Source: Bradyrhizobium sp. CCBAU 53338
GTDB lineage: Bacteria; Pseudomonadota; Alphaproteobacteria; Rhizobiales; Xanthobacteraceae
Reading direction: 5' to 3'
NCBI RefSeq assembly: GCF_015291665.1
Contig: NZ_CP030048.1
Span: forward strand, 1,550,001 to 1,614,000
DNA length: 64,000 nucleotides
The notes beneath the pieces were generated by a model. It was not told the origin of the DNA. It ran no database searches and was given only the letters and a program-made list of their open reading frames with translations. How positions within the stretch are numbered: the first letter of the stretch is position 1; every line of letters begins with the position of its first letter. Of the stretch, positions 18,534-27,745 are shown in pieces. A program made the position numbers and the translations under genes.

Positions 18534-19592
18534 CTACTTCGCGGCCCATTTGTTGAAGCGCTCGGTGAGACGGTCGATGTTCTCGAGCCAGAAGGCGACA
18601 TTGATCTCGACCGCGTTCTTGATGTTGTCGGGCGCGGTCGGCAGGTCCTTCAGAACCGCGGGCTGCAACAGACCGGCCGCGTCCTTGTTCGAGGTGCCGT
18701 AGGCGATGTTCTCCGACAGCTTCGACTGGTTCTCCGCCTTGCCGGCGAAATCCAGGAACTTGTAGGCGGCGTCCTTGTTCGGGCTGCCCTTCAGGATGAC
18801 CCAGCTGTCGAGGGTGAACAGCGCGCCGTCCCACACCATGCCGAAGTTCTTCTTCTCGTTCTTGTTCGCGGTGTCGATGCGGCCATTGTAGACCGAGGTC
18901 ATCGCCACCTCGCCGGAGGCGAGCAATTGCGGCGGCTGCGCGCCGGCCTTCCACCAGACGAGATCGCCCTTGATGGTGTCGAGCTTCTTGAACGCGCGAT
19001 CGACGCCCTCGTCGGTCGCCAGCACCTTGTAGACGTCCTTCGGCGCGACGCCGTCGGCCATGAGAGCGATCTCGAGCGTGGTCTTCGGACCCTGGCGCAG
19101 GGCGCGCTTGCCCGGAATCTTCTTCGTGTCGAAGAAGTCGGCCCAGCCCTTGGGCGCGTCCTTCAGTTTGTCCTTGTCGTAGCCGAGCACGAAATCATAG
19201 AGGATGGCGCCGACACCGCAGGGATTGACCGACGGCTTGATATAAGCAGCCTCGCCGCCGATCTTGGAGTAATCCAGCTTCTCGTACAGGCCTTCTTCGC
19301 AGCCGACCGCGAGCTCGTCGCTCTCGACCTGGACGACGTCCCAGGTGGCCGCGCCGCCCTGCACCTTGGCGCGCAACACGCCGACGCCGCCGTCCCAGGA
19401 CTCGTCGTTCATCGGCACGCCCGATGCCTTCTTGAACGGCTCGAAATAGACCTTCTTCTGGGCATCCTGATAGGCGCCACCCCACGACACGACGGTGAGG
19501 TCTCGGGCCTGCGCCGATGTGGCCAGCGCAGCGCCGGCGGTGAACGCCGCGACGAAACCCAGAGCAATCTTGCCAGTCTTGCGCTTCAGCAT
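18534..19592 (-). CDS. ABC transporter substrate-binding protein, PotD-like
   Basis: This 352-residue periplasmic protein has a signal peptide (MLKRKTGKIALGFVAAFTAGAALATSAQA). The extracellular-solute-binding family 1 fold follows: LTVVSWGGAYQDAQKKVYFEPF, WDVVQVESDELAVGCEEGLYEKLD, GVGAILYDFVLGYDK and VYNGRIDTANK. The VVSWGG start is typical of spermidine/putrescine-type binding proteins in alphaproteobacteria. The true ligand may be another cationic or opine-like compound. AGAAGGA and AAGGACC precede the ATG. It lies between the ATPase and permease genes of the same operon. Confidence 0.92.
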   Translation of the reverse strand: MLKRKTGKIALGFVAAFTAGAALATSAQARDLTVVSWGGAYQDAQKKVYFEPFKKASGVPMNDESWDGGVGVLRAKVQGGAATWDVVQVESDELAVGCEEGLYEKLDYSKIGGEAAYIKPSVNPCGVGAILYDFVLGYDKDKLKDAPKGWADFFDTKKIPGKRALRQGPKTTLEIALMADGVAPKDVYKVLATDEGVDRAFKKLDTIKGDLVWWKAGAQPPQLLASGEVAMTSVYNGRIDTANKNEKKNFGMVWDGALFTLDSWVILKGSPNKDAAYKFLDFAGKAENQSKLSENIAYGTSNKDAAGLLQPAVLKDLPTAPDNIKNAVEINVAFWLENIDRLTERFNKWAAK

Positions 19593-19654
19593 GGTCCTTG
19601 TTCCTTCTTCATATGCGTTGCGGTTGAAGTCGAGCGATGCAGAATTCGTTGGGA

Positions 19655-20764
19655 TCAGACGGGATCGAGCGCGAGGCAATCCTCGGGGCGGAAGGTGATG
19701 AAGACGCTTTCGCCAGGGCTCAGGCTGTCATGCGCGCCCGGCTGAAGCTTGACCATGAACTCGGCATTCCCGGCGACGTCGAGCACGGCCAGCGCGTGGT
19801 CGCCGAGATAGATGGTGTTCTGCACCTTGGCCGGCAGCCGGTTCGGTCCGTCGCTGGAGGCGCCGTCAGGGACAATCGCGATGCGCTCCGGCCGCACCGA
19901 CAGCGAGGTCGCTGCGCCCGCGCCTGAGACGTTGACCGCACGGGCCATGACGGTGCCGCCCGCCGCCAGCGCGACGCGGCAATAATCCTTGTCTGATGTC
20001 TCGACGGTGCCATCAAGCACGTTGTTCTCGCCGACGAAATTGGCGACGAAGCTGTTCACCGGATGCTCGTACAGCGCGTCGGGCCGGTCGATCTGCTGCA
20101 CGATGCCGTCGTTGAACACGGCAATGCGGTCCGACATGGTGAGCGCTTCGCTCTGGTCGTGGGTGACATAGACGACGGTGATGCCCATCGTCTCGTGCAA
20201 CTGCTTGATCTCCAATTGCATCTGCTCGCGCAGGCGCTTGTCCAGGGCGCCGAGCGGCTCGTCCATCAGCACGAGCTGCGGATTGAAGACCAGCGCGCGG
20301 GCCAGCGCCACGCGCTGCTGCTGGCCGCCGGACAGCTGCCCGGGCCGCCGCTGCGCCATCGTTTCCATCTTGATCATCCGCAGCGCCGCCTTGACGCGTT
20401 CCTGCGTTTCCGCCCTGTTCGTCTTGCGAACGGACAGCGGGAAGGCAACGTTCTCCTCGATCGTCAGGTGCGGAAACAGCGCATAGTTCTGGAACACCAT
20501 GCCGATGTCGCGCTTGTGCGGCGGCATGTTCTTGATCGGGCGGTCCGCGAGGTAGATCTCGCCCTGGGTCGGAACCTCGAAGCCGGCCAGCATCATCAGC
20601 GTGGTCGTCTTGCCCGAGCCCGACGGGCCGAGCAGGGTGATGAACTCGCCCTTCCTGATGTCGAGATCGAGGTTCTTCACCACGAGATGCTCGCCATCAT
20701 AGGTCTTCTGAATGCCGGAAAAGCGCACCAATGCCGGCGCAGGCGTGACCATGCCGGCTTCCAT
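19655..20764 (-). CDS. ABC transporter ATP-binding protein, PotA-like
   Basis: This 369-residue ATPase energises the importer encoded just downstream. It shows Walker A GPSGSGKTT, the Q-loop MVFQNYALFPHLT, signature LSGGQQQR, Walker B LVLMDEPLGALD and the switch His in VYVTHDQ. A C-terminal TOBE domain follows (SVRPERIAIVPDG, YLGDHALAVLDV). This is the CUT1/polyamine architecture. The gene order ATPase, binding protein, permease, permease is complete, so the system is self-contained. Confidence 0.95.
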   Translation of the reverse strand: MEAGMVTPAPALVRFSGIQKTYDGEHLVVKNLDLDIRKGEFITLLGPSGSGKTTTLMMLAGFEVPTQGEIYLADRPIKNMPPHKRDIGMVFQNYALFPHLTIEENVAFPLSVRKTNRAETQERVKAALRMIKMETMAQRRPGQLSGGQQQRVALARALVFNPQLVLMDEPLGALDKRLREQMQLEIKQLHETMGITVVYVTHDQSEALTMSDRIAVFNDGIVQQIDRPDALYEHPVNSFVANFVGENNVLDGTVETSDKDYCRVALAAGGTVMARAVNVSGAGAATSLSVRPERIAIVPDGASSDGPNRLPAKVQNTIYLGDHALAVLDVAGNAEFMVKLQPGAHDSLSPGESVFITFRPEDCLALDPV

Positions 20765-20899
20765 GTTGTCCTCGCGTTGTCCCCTACGATGCTGTCGGCA
20801 CCTCGTTCGAGGTTGCGGCGATCAGCTTAGCATCCTCCAACGAGAATGCCAGCGGCGCAAGCGACAAGAGGCTGCGCGGATTCCGTGCATGAAAGCGCG

Positions 20900-22468
20900 C
20901 TACATCCCCGACAGCTTGGAGACGTACACGTTCAGCGTACCGCCGGCTTCCGCGACCACGCGCAGCGTCTTGGAATCGAAGGCGATGTCGGCCAGCGTGA
21001 GGCTGCTGATATCGGCCTCGACCTTGACGCCGTCCTCGCTCTTCTGGAAGTCGGCGATGACGGCGGCGATCTTCTCGCGCGCGTTGGCGGCAATCGGCTT
21101 CAAGTCGAGCGTCGCCTTCTGCACCAGCGCCTGCTGCATCTGCGGTACCACTGCACGGGCGGCAGCGCCGAGCAGGCCGAACGCCGCCTCGGATTCCACC
21201 GCGAGCTGGATGTCGGCAAGCCGCAGCGTCTGCTGCGCCTGGTCGAGCATCGGCCGGCCCCAGATGTGCACGGTCGCCTCGGCGCCGAGCCCGAGCCAGC
21301 TCTTCTTTTCCTTGGCGCGCACCAGCAGCGAGATCAGCAGCCGCTCGCCTGACGGGATCACGTTGACGCCCTTCACGGTGACCTCGACCGGACCTGAGCC
21401 GTCCTCGGGATAGGTGTGGCCGACCATCTGCGCCGCGATCAGCTTGTTGATCTCGGTGAAGGGCACGTCGATGGGCACGCCGATGTTCACGCCGGTGCCG
21501 GTCGGCGGCACGATCGAGATCTTGTCGGGGAACGGGCAGTCCGGCTTGGTCTGCGTCGAGGTCACGCGCGTCTCGGCCTCGAGGCCGAGCAGCAGCGTGA
21601 CGGCCTGCGCATCGACGCGCGGCTGCGCCGCGATCGCGCGGGTAGGCTTCATCTCGAGCCAGAGCGGCGGCAGCGCAGCCGAGGAACCGCTGCCTTGCAG
21701 CGGGATCGAGCGGCAGGCCTTGGCCCATTGCAGCTTCGCGTTCTCGCGCAGGCTGGGATCGTTGCGGATGCGCTCGGCGACGACGTTGAGCTGCTCGCCG
21801 ACCGTCTTGTCGATCAGCGGCTTCACCTGCGCGGGCACGTTGACCTTGGCGCCGGCGACGTTGAGGTTGGTGTCGCCGAGATTGACCTGCGCGCCGAGAT
21901 TGGGCTCGAGATGCCAGGCAGCCGCGAGCTTCGGGCGCGAAGTGACGACCACGCTGCCCTTGATCTCGGCGCTGGCGTTCAAGTTCTTGATGTTGACCGC
22001 GCCGATCCGTTTCGCCGCGTCGCCGCCGAGCACGCTGCCCAGCGCATCGCCGAGCGCGCCGGTGGCTTTCGCCGACAGCGAGCCCGTCACGTTCAGCTTG
22101 CCGGTGATCGGCGTCGACAGCGTCAGCACGTCCTTGTCGCCGGTCGCCGACATCGGTCCGCGGGAGGCGGTCCAGCCGATATCGGCGTCCTGCAGGATCT
22201 GCGAGATCGGGTTCTCGGCCTTGCCGGCGAAATTGCGCGGTGCAGCCTTCTCGGCCTGCTCCCGGATCGCCGACAGCGCAATCGCGACCGGCGCCACCAC
22301 GATCGAGCTCTTGGACACCGGCGGCAGCGGCGGCAGTTGCGCGACCGGCGGCGCCGAATTGGTCGCGCGCGGCGACAGCAGGTCCATCACCTTCAGGCTG
22401 ATGAAAAACGACGACGCGAGCACCGCAATGGCGATCAGCACAGTCTTCAAGTTCAACGTCAGACGCAT
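20900..22468 (-). CDS. DUF4403 family membrane-anchored protein
   Basis: This 522-residue protein has an N-terminal membrane anchor at about residues 8-28 (KTVLIAIAVLASSFFISLKV) and a long beta-rich periplasmic part. It matches the DUF4403 pattern as I remember it: SSIVVAPVAIALSAIREQAE, CRSIPLQGSGS, ALPPLWLEMKPTRA, GVPIDVPFTEINKLIAAQ and LADIQLAVES. The fold resembles tubular lipid-binding (BPI-like) proteins, but no function is established. GGGGGAT precedes the ATG. It is separated from the transporter genes and probably transcribed alone. Confidence 0.82.
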   Translation of the reverse strand: MRLTLNLKTVLIAIAVLASSFFISLKVMDLLSPRATNSAPPVAQLPPLPPVSKSSIVVAPVAIALSAIREQAEKAAPRNFAGKAENPISQILQDADIGWTASRGPMSATGDKDVLTLSTPITGKLNVTGSLSAKATGALGDALGSVLGGDAAKRIGAVNIKNLNASAEIKGSVVVTSRPKLAAAWHLEPNLGAQVNLGDTNLNVAGAKVNVPAQVKPLIDKTVGEQLNVVAERIRNDPSLRENAKLQWAKACRSIPLQGSGSSAALPPLWLEMKPTRAIAAQPRVDAQAVTLLLGLEAETRVTSTQTKPDCPFPDKISIVPPTGTGVNIGVPIDVPFTEINKLIAAQMVGHTYPEDGSGPVEVTVKGVNVIPSGERLLISLLVRAKEKKSWLGLGAEATVHIWGRPMLDQAQQTLRLADIQLAVESEAAFGLLGAAARAVVPQMQQALVQKATLDLKPIAANAREKIAAVIADFQKSEDGVKVEADISSLTLADIAFDSKTLRVVAEAGGTLNVYVSKLSGM

Positions 22469-22578
22469 CGATCCCCCAAGCCGCCCCGACAGAGGTTTTA
22501 CAGGGCAGGCGAGGAGGGCGCTAGAGCGCACCGGTGGGGTGGAATTGCGGCAAATGGGTTAACGGCTGCGACCGCGTG

Positions 22579-23217
22579 CTAGCTGCGCCTGGGGCGGCGC
22601 ACCGCTCTCACCTTGCCGGAGGCGCCGCCGCCGCAGAACAGGCGGTCGCCGCCGTCGGATTCCAGCCCCGAAACCATCGTCCCCTCTGGCATGTCGAGTT
22701 GCTCGAGTATCCTGCCCGTTTCAGGGTCGATCCGCCTGACGTCGCTGTCGTCGCCTTCCCAGGTGCCATGCCAGAGTTCGCCGTCGACCCAGGTCACCCC
22801 GGTCACGAAGCGCTTGCTCTCGATGGTGCGGAGGATCTTGCCGGTGTCGGGGTCGATCTGATGGATCCTGCGGTCGCGGTATTGCCCGACCCAGAGCGAG
22901 CCTTCGGCCCAGGCTAGTCCCGAATCGCCGCCACCGCCCGGCGCGGGGATCGTGCCGAGAACCGCGCCGCTCGCCGCGTCGATCTTCTGGATGCGATCCT
23001 CCGCGATCTGGAACAAATGGCGGCCGTCGAATGCCGTGCCCGCATGCGCGGCGACGTCGAGCGAGCGCGCGACCTTGCCGCTCTCGGGATCGACCGCATT
23101 CAATTTGTCGCCGGACGCGAACCAGACATGCCTGCCGTCATAGCTGACGCCATGCACGGCCTCGACGTCCGGAAATGGTCCGTACTCCCTGACGATCTCG
23201 GCAGTGGAACGCTTCAT
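22579..23217 (-). CDS. beta-propeller protein, glutaminyl-cyclase-like/PQQ-type repeats
   Basis: A 212-residue protein is built from at least four propeller blades of the form DPESGKVARSLDV, DAASGAVLGTIP, DPDTGKILRTIE and DPETGRILEQLD, each followed by GxxWxG-type strands (SLWVGQYRD, ELWHGTWEG). There is no signal peptide. The blades resemble SMP-30/glutamine-cyclotransferase-type propellers. It starts close to the next gene upstream in the same direction (27 bases), suggesting an operon with the HTH regulator. The substrate is unknown. Confidence 0.75.
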   Translation of the reverse strand: MKRSTAEIVREYGPFPDVEAVHGVSYDGRHVWFASGDKLNAVDPESGKVARSLDVAAHAGTAFDGRHLFQIAEDRIQKIDAASGAVLGTIPAPGGGGDSGLAWAEGSLWVGQYRDRRIHQIDPDTGKILRTIESKRFVTGVTWVDGELWHGTWEGDDSDVRRIDPETGRILEQLDMPEGTMVSGLESDGGDRLFCGGGASGKVRAVRRPRRS

Positions 23218-23244
23218 TGGCTCGACCCCTGTGATGCGACCAGC

Positions 23245-24465
23245 CTACGCCTTTGCCAGCGGCGAGGGGAGTAACAAGCCTGTCGGGAATCCCGGCACCG
23301 GCGGGGTCATCCAGCGCCGCGCGCGGCCGTGTCCGAACGACTGCACCTTGTTCGATCGCGCGAGTTCCTCGAGCGCCCGCTGCACCGAGCGCGCGCTCAT
23401 TCGAAGCGCGAGTGCGAGCGCCGAGCTCGACCACGGCTCGCCGTCGGCGAGAATGGCAAGGACCGCGGCGTGCTTTTCCTCGACCGGGCGTGCCAGCACG
23501 ATGACGTCGCGCGTCTTCTTTGGGGCCAGCTCGAAGCCCTGCCTGGTCGCGCTTATCCCGGCGAGCGGCTTGAGCTGGGTGCGGAGCCGCCCGATCTCGA
23601 CGCGCAGCCGCGCGCGGTGGGACTCGTCGACGTGCTTCGCCTGGAACGCGCCCGAGATCAGCGCCTCGCGCGAGACATCCGCGGGCCATGCCTGCGCCAG
23701 CAGCCGGGCGAGCGCGAACAGCACCGGTCTTGTTCCCAGCGATACGGCCGTGCCCTGCCTGCGCACGACGTGATGGAAGGTGTCGACGACGAGCGCGGTC
23801 GATGTCGCGAGGCGCTCGACCTCGCCGAGCAGCAGCGGGTGCTCGCTGCCGCGCGCGATCAGGCGTGCGGCCGGTGTGTTGAGGATGAGGCTCGCGCTGT
23901 CGACCTCGGCGACGAGCGCCGGGATTCCGGCTTGCAGCGCCGCCTTGCCGGCGCGATCGAGCGCGGCGCGGGCATCCCTGGTTTTCAGCCGCCTGATGGC
24001 GATGCCGGCAACCACGAGATCGCGAACGACCAGGGATGCAGGCGGCAGCGGAGAAGCTCCGATCTCGGCCAGCGTGCGCTCGGCCTCGTCGATCCTCCCG
24101 AGCAGGAGCAGGCGGCGCGCCTCGATATGGCCTGCATGGGCGGCATTGGCGAGATCGCCATGGCTTGCGAGGCTCGCGCGTGCGCCAGCGAGCGTCTTGG
24201 CCGGCCAGCTCAAATCGCGCGAGACCAGCGCGATCTCGGCCTCGGCCACCACGCACCGCGCACGCGCCACCGCCTCTCGCGGTCCAAAAGCGCGGGCGGC
24301 GCTCCGCAGCAGCGTCTTGGCTTTGGCGAGATCGCCGAGCTGCGCCATCGCGATGCCGCGCAGCGCCAGCGACGGTGCATCGTTGCGCAGTGCGACGCGG
24401 TTCAACGCGCCTAGCGGATCGCCGGCCTCGAGCGCCCGTGCTGCAGCCGTGATCAGCGACTCCAT
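23245..24465 (-). CDS. HTH transcriptional regulator with helical-repeat N-terminus
   Basis: This is a 406-residue protein. The first about 200 residues are Ala/Leu-rich helical hairpins resembling TPR repeats (ALRGIAMAQLGDLAKAKTLL, EARRLLLLGRIDEAERTLAE). A middle segment resembles a SARP-type winged helix (SREALISGAFQAKHVDESHRAR, LRVEIGRLRTQLKP). The C-terminus holds another HTH (AILADGEPWSSSALALALRM, SARSVQRALEELARSNKV). It is divergent from the DUF899 gene across about 100 bases, so local control of that gene is the simplest reading. The ATG with GGCGGGA upstream is chosen over one 12 codons earlier. Confidence 0.75.
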   Translation of the reverse strand: MESLITAAARALEAGDPLGALNRVALRNDAPSLALRGIAMAQLGDLAKAKTLLRSAARAFGPREAVARARCVVAEAEIALVSRDLSWPAKTLAGARASLASHGDLANAAHAGHIEARRLLLLGRIDEAERTLAEIGASPLPPASLVVRDLVVAGIAIRRLKTRDARAALDRAGKAALQAGIPALVAEVDSASLILNTPAARLIARGSEHPLLLGEVERLATSTALVVDTFHHVVRRQGTAVSLGTRPVLFALARLLAQAWPADVSREALISGAFQAKHVDESHRARLRVEIGRLRTQLKPLAGISATRQGFELAPKKTRDVIVLARPVEEKHAAVLAILADGEPWSSSALALALRMSARSVQRALEELARSNKVQSFGHGRARRWMTPPVPGFPTGLLLPSPLAKA

Positions 24466-24567
24466 GAAAATCCCGCCACACTTGTTACTCCCACCGCGCA
24501 ACCGCTTGGTGCGAGAACTCGCCCACGGCCGACGATGTGCGGTGAGCGAGAGATTTGGAGAATCATG

Positions 24568-25350
24568 ATGACGTCAGCAGACAAGGCAGGGACGAACGGA
24601 CAGACCGCCATGCAGACACCGCCGGTGGTGTCGCCGCAGGACTGGGAGGCAGCCCGTCAGCAACTGCTCGTGAAGGAAAAGGCGCATACCCGCGCCCGCG
24701 ATGCACTCGCCGCCGAACGCCGGCGCATGCCATGGATGGAAGTGGACAAAGCCTACGCATTCGAGGTGCCCTCGGGCAAGGCCAGTCTGCTCGACCTGTT
24801 CCAGGGCCGGCGCCAGCTCATCCTGTACCGGGCCTTCTTCGAGCCCGGCGTGTTCGGCTGGCCCGACCATGCCTGCCGCGGCTGCTCCATGGTGGCCGAC
24901 CAGGTCGCCCATGTCTCCCATCTGAACGCCCGCGACACCACGCTGGTGTTCGCCTCGCGCGCCCCGCAGGCCGATATCCTCAGGCTGAAGAAGCGGATGG
25001 GCTGGGAGATCCCGTGGGTCACCATCACCGACAGTTTCGACTCCGATTTCGGCGTCGGCGAGTGGCACGGCACCAACGTGTTCTTCCGCGACGGGACGCG
25101 CATCTTCCGCACCTATCTGATCAAGAGCCGCGGCGACGAGCAGATGGGCGGCACCTGGAACTATCTCGACATCACCCCGCTCGGCCGCCAGGAGCCTTGG
25201 GAGGACTCGCCCCCAGGCTATCCGCAGAGCCCGACCTACAAATGGTGGAACTGGAACGACAGCTACGAGGCGGGAGCCGCGCCCGACAAGAAATGGGTCG
25301 AGGTGTCGGACGCCGGCGAGATCGCGCTTCGCGCCAAGGGCGCGCAGTGA
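24568..25350 (+). CDS. DUF899 thioredoxin-like family protein
   Basis: This protein of about 260 residues has the DUF899 landmarks: VSPQDWEAARQQLLVKEKAHTR, RRRMPWMEVDK, FEPGVFGWPDHACRGCSMVAD, HLNARDTTLVFASRA, GWEIPWVTITDSFDSDFGVG and NVFFRDGTRIFRTY. These proteins have a thioredoxin-like fold; the CRGC pair could be redox active. Two ATGs lie in tandem and the second is taken because GGAG sits seven bases before it. The stop overlaps the start of the small membrane-protein gene by four bases (GTGA). Confidence 0.88.
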   Translation: MTSADKAGTNGQTAMQTPPVVSPQDWEAARQQLLVKEKAHTRARDALAAERRRMPWMEVDKAYAFEVPSGKASLLDLFQGRRQLILYRAFFEPGVFGWPDHACRGCSMVADQVAHVSHLNARDTTLVFASRAPQADILRLKKRMGWEIPWVTITDSFDSDFGVGEWHGTNVFFRDGTRIFRTYLIKSRGDEQMGGTWNYLDITPLGRQEPWEDSPPGYPQSPTYKWWNWNDSYEAGAAPDKKWVEVSDAGEIALRAKGAQ

Positions 25351-25604
25351 GCGAGACCCATCCCGCCGGCGCCCGCCGCGACGGCGGCAAGGCCGCATCC
25401 CACCTCGCCCGATGGCTGGGTCTTGCGGCCACGCCCACCTTCGCGATCATGGCCGTGTTGACGGCCATGATCGGTGGCGGCCCGGCGGACATGCTCTGCG
25501 CCGCCGGTCACGGGCTGTCGCTCGGCGGGATGGTGCCGATGTATCTCTTGATGAGCGCGTTTCATTCGGCGGCGTGGCTGCGGCTGCTCTCGGGGTGGTC
25601 GTGA
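25347..25604 (+). CDS. small membrane protein coupled to DUF899 gene
   Basis: This 85-residue protein with a GTG start overlaps the stop of the DUF899 gene. Two hydrophobic helices are visible, LARWLGLAATPTFAIMAVLT and MVPMYLLMSAFHSAAWLRLL, joined by GGGPADMLCAAGHG. It is probably an inner-membrane partner of the thioredoxin-like protein; the pairing is inferred from overlap only. A GC-rich hairpin follows 24 bases after the stop. Confidence 0.75.
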   Translation: MSETHPAGARRDGGKAASHLARWLGLAATPTFAIMAVLTAMIGGGPADMLCAAGHGLSLGGMVPMYLLMSAFHSAAWLRLLSGWS

Positions 25605-25628
25605 GCGACGAGCGAGCGCAAACAAGAA

Positions 25629-25651
25629 CGGCCCCGACATCGTCGGGGCCG
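25629..25651. terminator. bidirectional hairpin terminator
   Basis: A perfect 10-bp stem CGGCCCCGAC/GTCGGGGCCG with an ATC loop lies between the convergent membrane-protein and L,D-transpeptidase genes. AACAAGAA on the left gives a weak U-run for the minus strand, and the TCTCAATCTTGTT on the right serves the plus strand. Confidence 0.7.
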
Positions 25652-25681
25652 CTCGCATCTCAATCTTGTTCGTGCGCTGCG

Positions 25682-26386
25682 TTAGCGAAGCTCTGCGCGG
25701 CGCTCGGTCATCGGCAGCACGATCACCTTGGTGCCGACGTTGACGCGGGCGTAGAGGTCGGTGACGTCGGCGTTGGTCAGGCGGATGCAGCCTGAGGAGA
25801 CGTGCTTGCCGATCGTATCGGGGGCGTTGGTGCCGTGGATGCGGTAGACGGTGCCGCCGAGATACATCGCGCGGGCGCCGAGCGGGTTGCCGGGGCCGCC
25901 GGCCATGTGGCGCGGCAGATAGGGCTGGCGCTGGATCATTTCCGGCGGCGGGGTCCAATCCGGCCACTCGGCCTTCTTGGTCACCGACTGCGTGCCGGAC
26001 CAGGTGAAGCCGTCGCGGCCGACACCGATGCCGTAGCGGATCGCCTGGCCGTTACCGAGCACGTAATAGAGATAGGTGTTGGGCGTATCGATGATGATGG
26101 TGCCCGGCGCCTCGCGCGTCGCGTACGAAACCGTTTGGCGACGGAAGCGCGCCGGCGTCTCGACGGCATCCTGATCCTCAGACGGCGCGGTCTGGTAGGT
26201 CGGTGCAGAATAGGGCTGGTAGGGTTGAAGCGGCTGCGGCGCAGTCATCACCGGCAGCGGCTGGAAGAACGGAAACAGCTGCACGGGCGCGGCCTTGGCC
26301 GGGCCCGCAAATGCAATTGCAGCAACGGCCACCGCACTGACGGCAACGGCGCGCGAATACGTCTTGAACGTGTCCAGATTGAACAT
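25682..26386 (-). CDS. L,D-transpeptidase (YkuD family)
   Basis: This 234-residue exported enzyme forms 3-3 peptidoglycan crosslinks or links proteins to the wall. It has a signal peptide (AVAVSAVAVAAIAFAGPAKA), a Pro/Gln/Tyr-rich linker, then the YkuD domain: GTIIIDTPNTYLYYVLGNG, GIGVGRDGFTWSG, PEWPDW-like KAEWPDWTPPPEM, YRIHGTNAPDTIGK, and SSGCIRLTN with the catalytic Cys near residue 200. AGGGGCG precedes the ATG. Rhizobiales rely heavily on such enzymes for polar growth, and many paralogues are expected. Confidence 0.92.
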   Translation of the reverse strand: MFNLDTFKTYSRAVAVSAVAVAAIAFAGPAKAAPVQLFPFFQPLPVMTAPQPLQPYQPYSAPTYQTAPSEDQDAVETPARFRRQTVSYATREAPGTIIIDTPNTYLYYVLGNGQAIRYGIGVGRDGFTWSGTQSVTKKAEWPDWTPPPEMIQRQPYLPRHMAGGPGNPLGARAMYLGGTVYRIHGTNAPDTIGKHVSSGCIRLTNADVTDLYARVNVGTKVIVLPMTERRAELR

Positions 26387-26585
26387 TGGTCGCCCCTGTT
26401 TGCGTGGTGTTTCTTGGTCACCCCGGCACCGTTGCGGTGCTCCGTTGCCTAATTCCCTAACGGAAAGAAGTTTCGGGACGTTTGCGCGGAAAACCGAAAA
26501 CGGTTTCATCGCGGCAAGGATTGTTTCATGACAGTTTCGTGGCCGGGCGGACGCGTTAACGAACAAAACAGCGGGCCGACATTTC

Positions 26586-26597
26586 TGTGACGTCACA
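26586..26597. promoter_or_regulatory. palindrome TGTGACGTCACA upstream of glycosyltransferase
   Basis: A perfect 12-bp palindrome lies 63 bases upstream of the glycosyltransferase start. It shares GTCACACG with a site before the membrane-protein gene at 28588 (28526-28534). It could be an operator, but no regulator is encoded next to it. It may be chance. Confidence 0.35.
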
Positions 26598-26660
26598 CGC
26601 CTGAAATATCCGTGGTTGATGGTCCTCAGCCGAGAATCATCAAACTCTCGGGATTTCCCC

Positions 26661-27713
26661 ATGCGGGTATTAATCGCGACTGACGCCTGGCATCCGCAGG
26701 TCAACGGTGTAGTCCGCACGCTGACTTCGCTGGCTGCCGCCGCCAAGGCCCTCGATGTCGAGATCGACTTCCTGACCCCTGATGGCTTCCGGTCCTGGCC
26801 GCTGCCGACCTATCCGGGCCTGCGCATTGCGCTGCCTTCAGGCAAGGAGATCGCGCGCCGGATCGAGAGGTGCGCGCCGGAAGCGCTGCATATCGCCACC
26901 GAAGGCCCGATCGGCTGGGCCGCGCGGGCCTATTGCCGCCGCAACGGGCTCGCCTTCACCACCTCCTACACCACGCGCTTTCCGGAATACGTCTCGGTAC
27001 GAACGGGCATTCCCGATGCGGTCGGCTACGCCGTGCTGCGCCATTTCCACGATGCCGCCGCGATGACCATGGTGGCGACGCCGTCGCTGCGGCAGGAACT
27101 CGCAGGCCGTGGCTTCAAGCGGCTCGGCTTCTGGGGCCGCGGCGTCAACACCGAGCTGTTCCACCCCGATAGCCCGGCCAAGCTCGACCTTCCGCGTCCG
27201 ATCTTCATGACCATGGGCCGCGTCGCCGTGGAGAAGAATCTCGAAGCGTTCCTCTCGCTCGATCTGCCCGGCACCAGGGTCGTCGTCGGCGACGGCCCGC
27301 AGAAGGCGGCGCTCGAAAAGAAATACCCAGATGCAGTCTTCCTCGGCGAGAAGAAGGGCGCGGATTTGACTGCTCATCTCGCGGCCGCCGATGTCTTCGT
27401 GTTCCCGAGCCTCACCGACACGTTCGGCGTCGTGCAACTCGAAGCGCTCGCCTGCGGTACGCCGGTTGCGGCGTTTCCGGTGACGGGCCCGAAGGACGTC
27501 ATCGCCGATCATCCGATCGGCGCGATCGACAGCGATCTGCGCGCCGCGTGCCTGCGCGCGCTCACGATGTCGCGCGAGGCCTGCCGCCACTTCGCGCTGG
27601 AGCGCTCGTGGGAGAACAGCGCGCGCCAGTTCGTCGGCAACCTCACCTCACTTCAGCCCAGCCGCGTCCTGCGCGCCTCGCCTCGGATGGCGCGGCGGCC
27701 GGTGCGCGGTTGA
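26661..27713 (+). CDS. GT4-family glycosyltransferase
   Basis: This 350-residue GT-B enzyme probably adds a hexose to a lipid acceptor. It shows MRVLIATDAWHPQVNGVVRTL at the N-terminus (the acceptor-side signature of MgtA/SqdX-like enzymes) and a C-terminal nucleotide-sugar domain (FMTMGRVAVEKNLEAFL, VVVGDGP, FPSLTDTFGVVQLEALACGTPVAAF) containing the conserved E-x7-E. No membrane helix is present. It lies 32 bases before pmtA in the same direction, which supports a membrane-lipid role, perhaps a diglycosyl or other glycolipid. Confidence 0.88.
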   Translation: MRVLIATDAWHPQVNGVVRTLTSLAAAAKALDVEIDFLTPDGFRSWPLPTYPGLRIALPSGKEIARRIERCAPEALHIATEGPIGWAARAYCRRNGLAFTTSYTTRFPEYVSVRTGIPDAVGYAVLRHFHDAAAMTMVATPSLRQELAGRGFKRLGFWGRGVNTELFHPDSPAKLDLPRPIFMTMGRVAVEKNLEAFLSLDLPGTRVVVGDGPQKAALEKKYPDAVFLGEKKGADLTAHLAAADVFVFPSLTDTFGVVQLEALACGTPVAAFPVTGPKDVIADHPIGAIDSDLRAACLRALTMSREACRHFALERSWENSARQFVGNLTSLQPSRVLRASPRMARRPVRG

Positions 27714-27745
27714 TCCATATTTGACCCACAGCGAGAACCTCATCG

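Noticed and set aside
17136..19745. Very long open frame on the plus strand opposite the polyamine-type transporter genes
   Set aside because: It is an antisense shadow caused by high GC at third codon positions. The encoded peptide is Arg/Gln/Asp-rich low-complexity sequence, while the minus strand encodes clear transporter domains.
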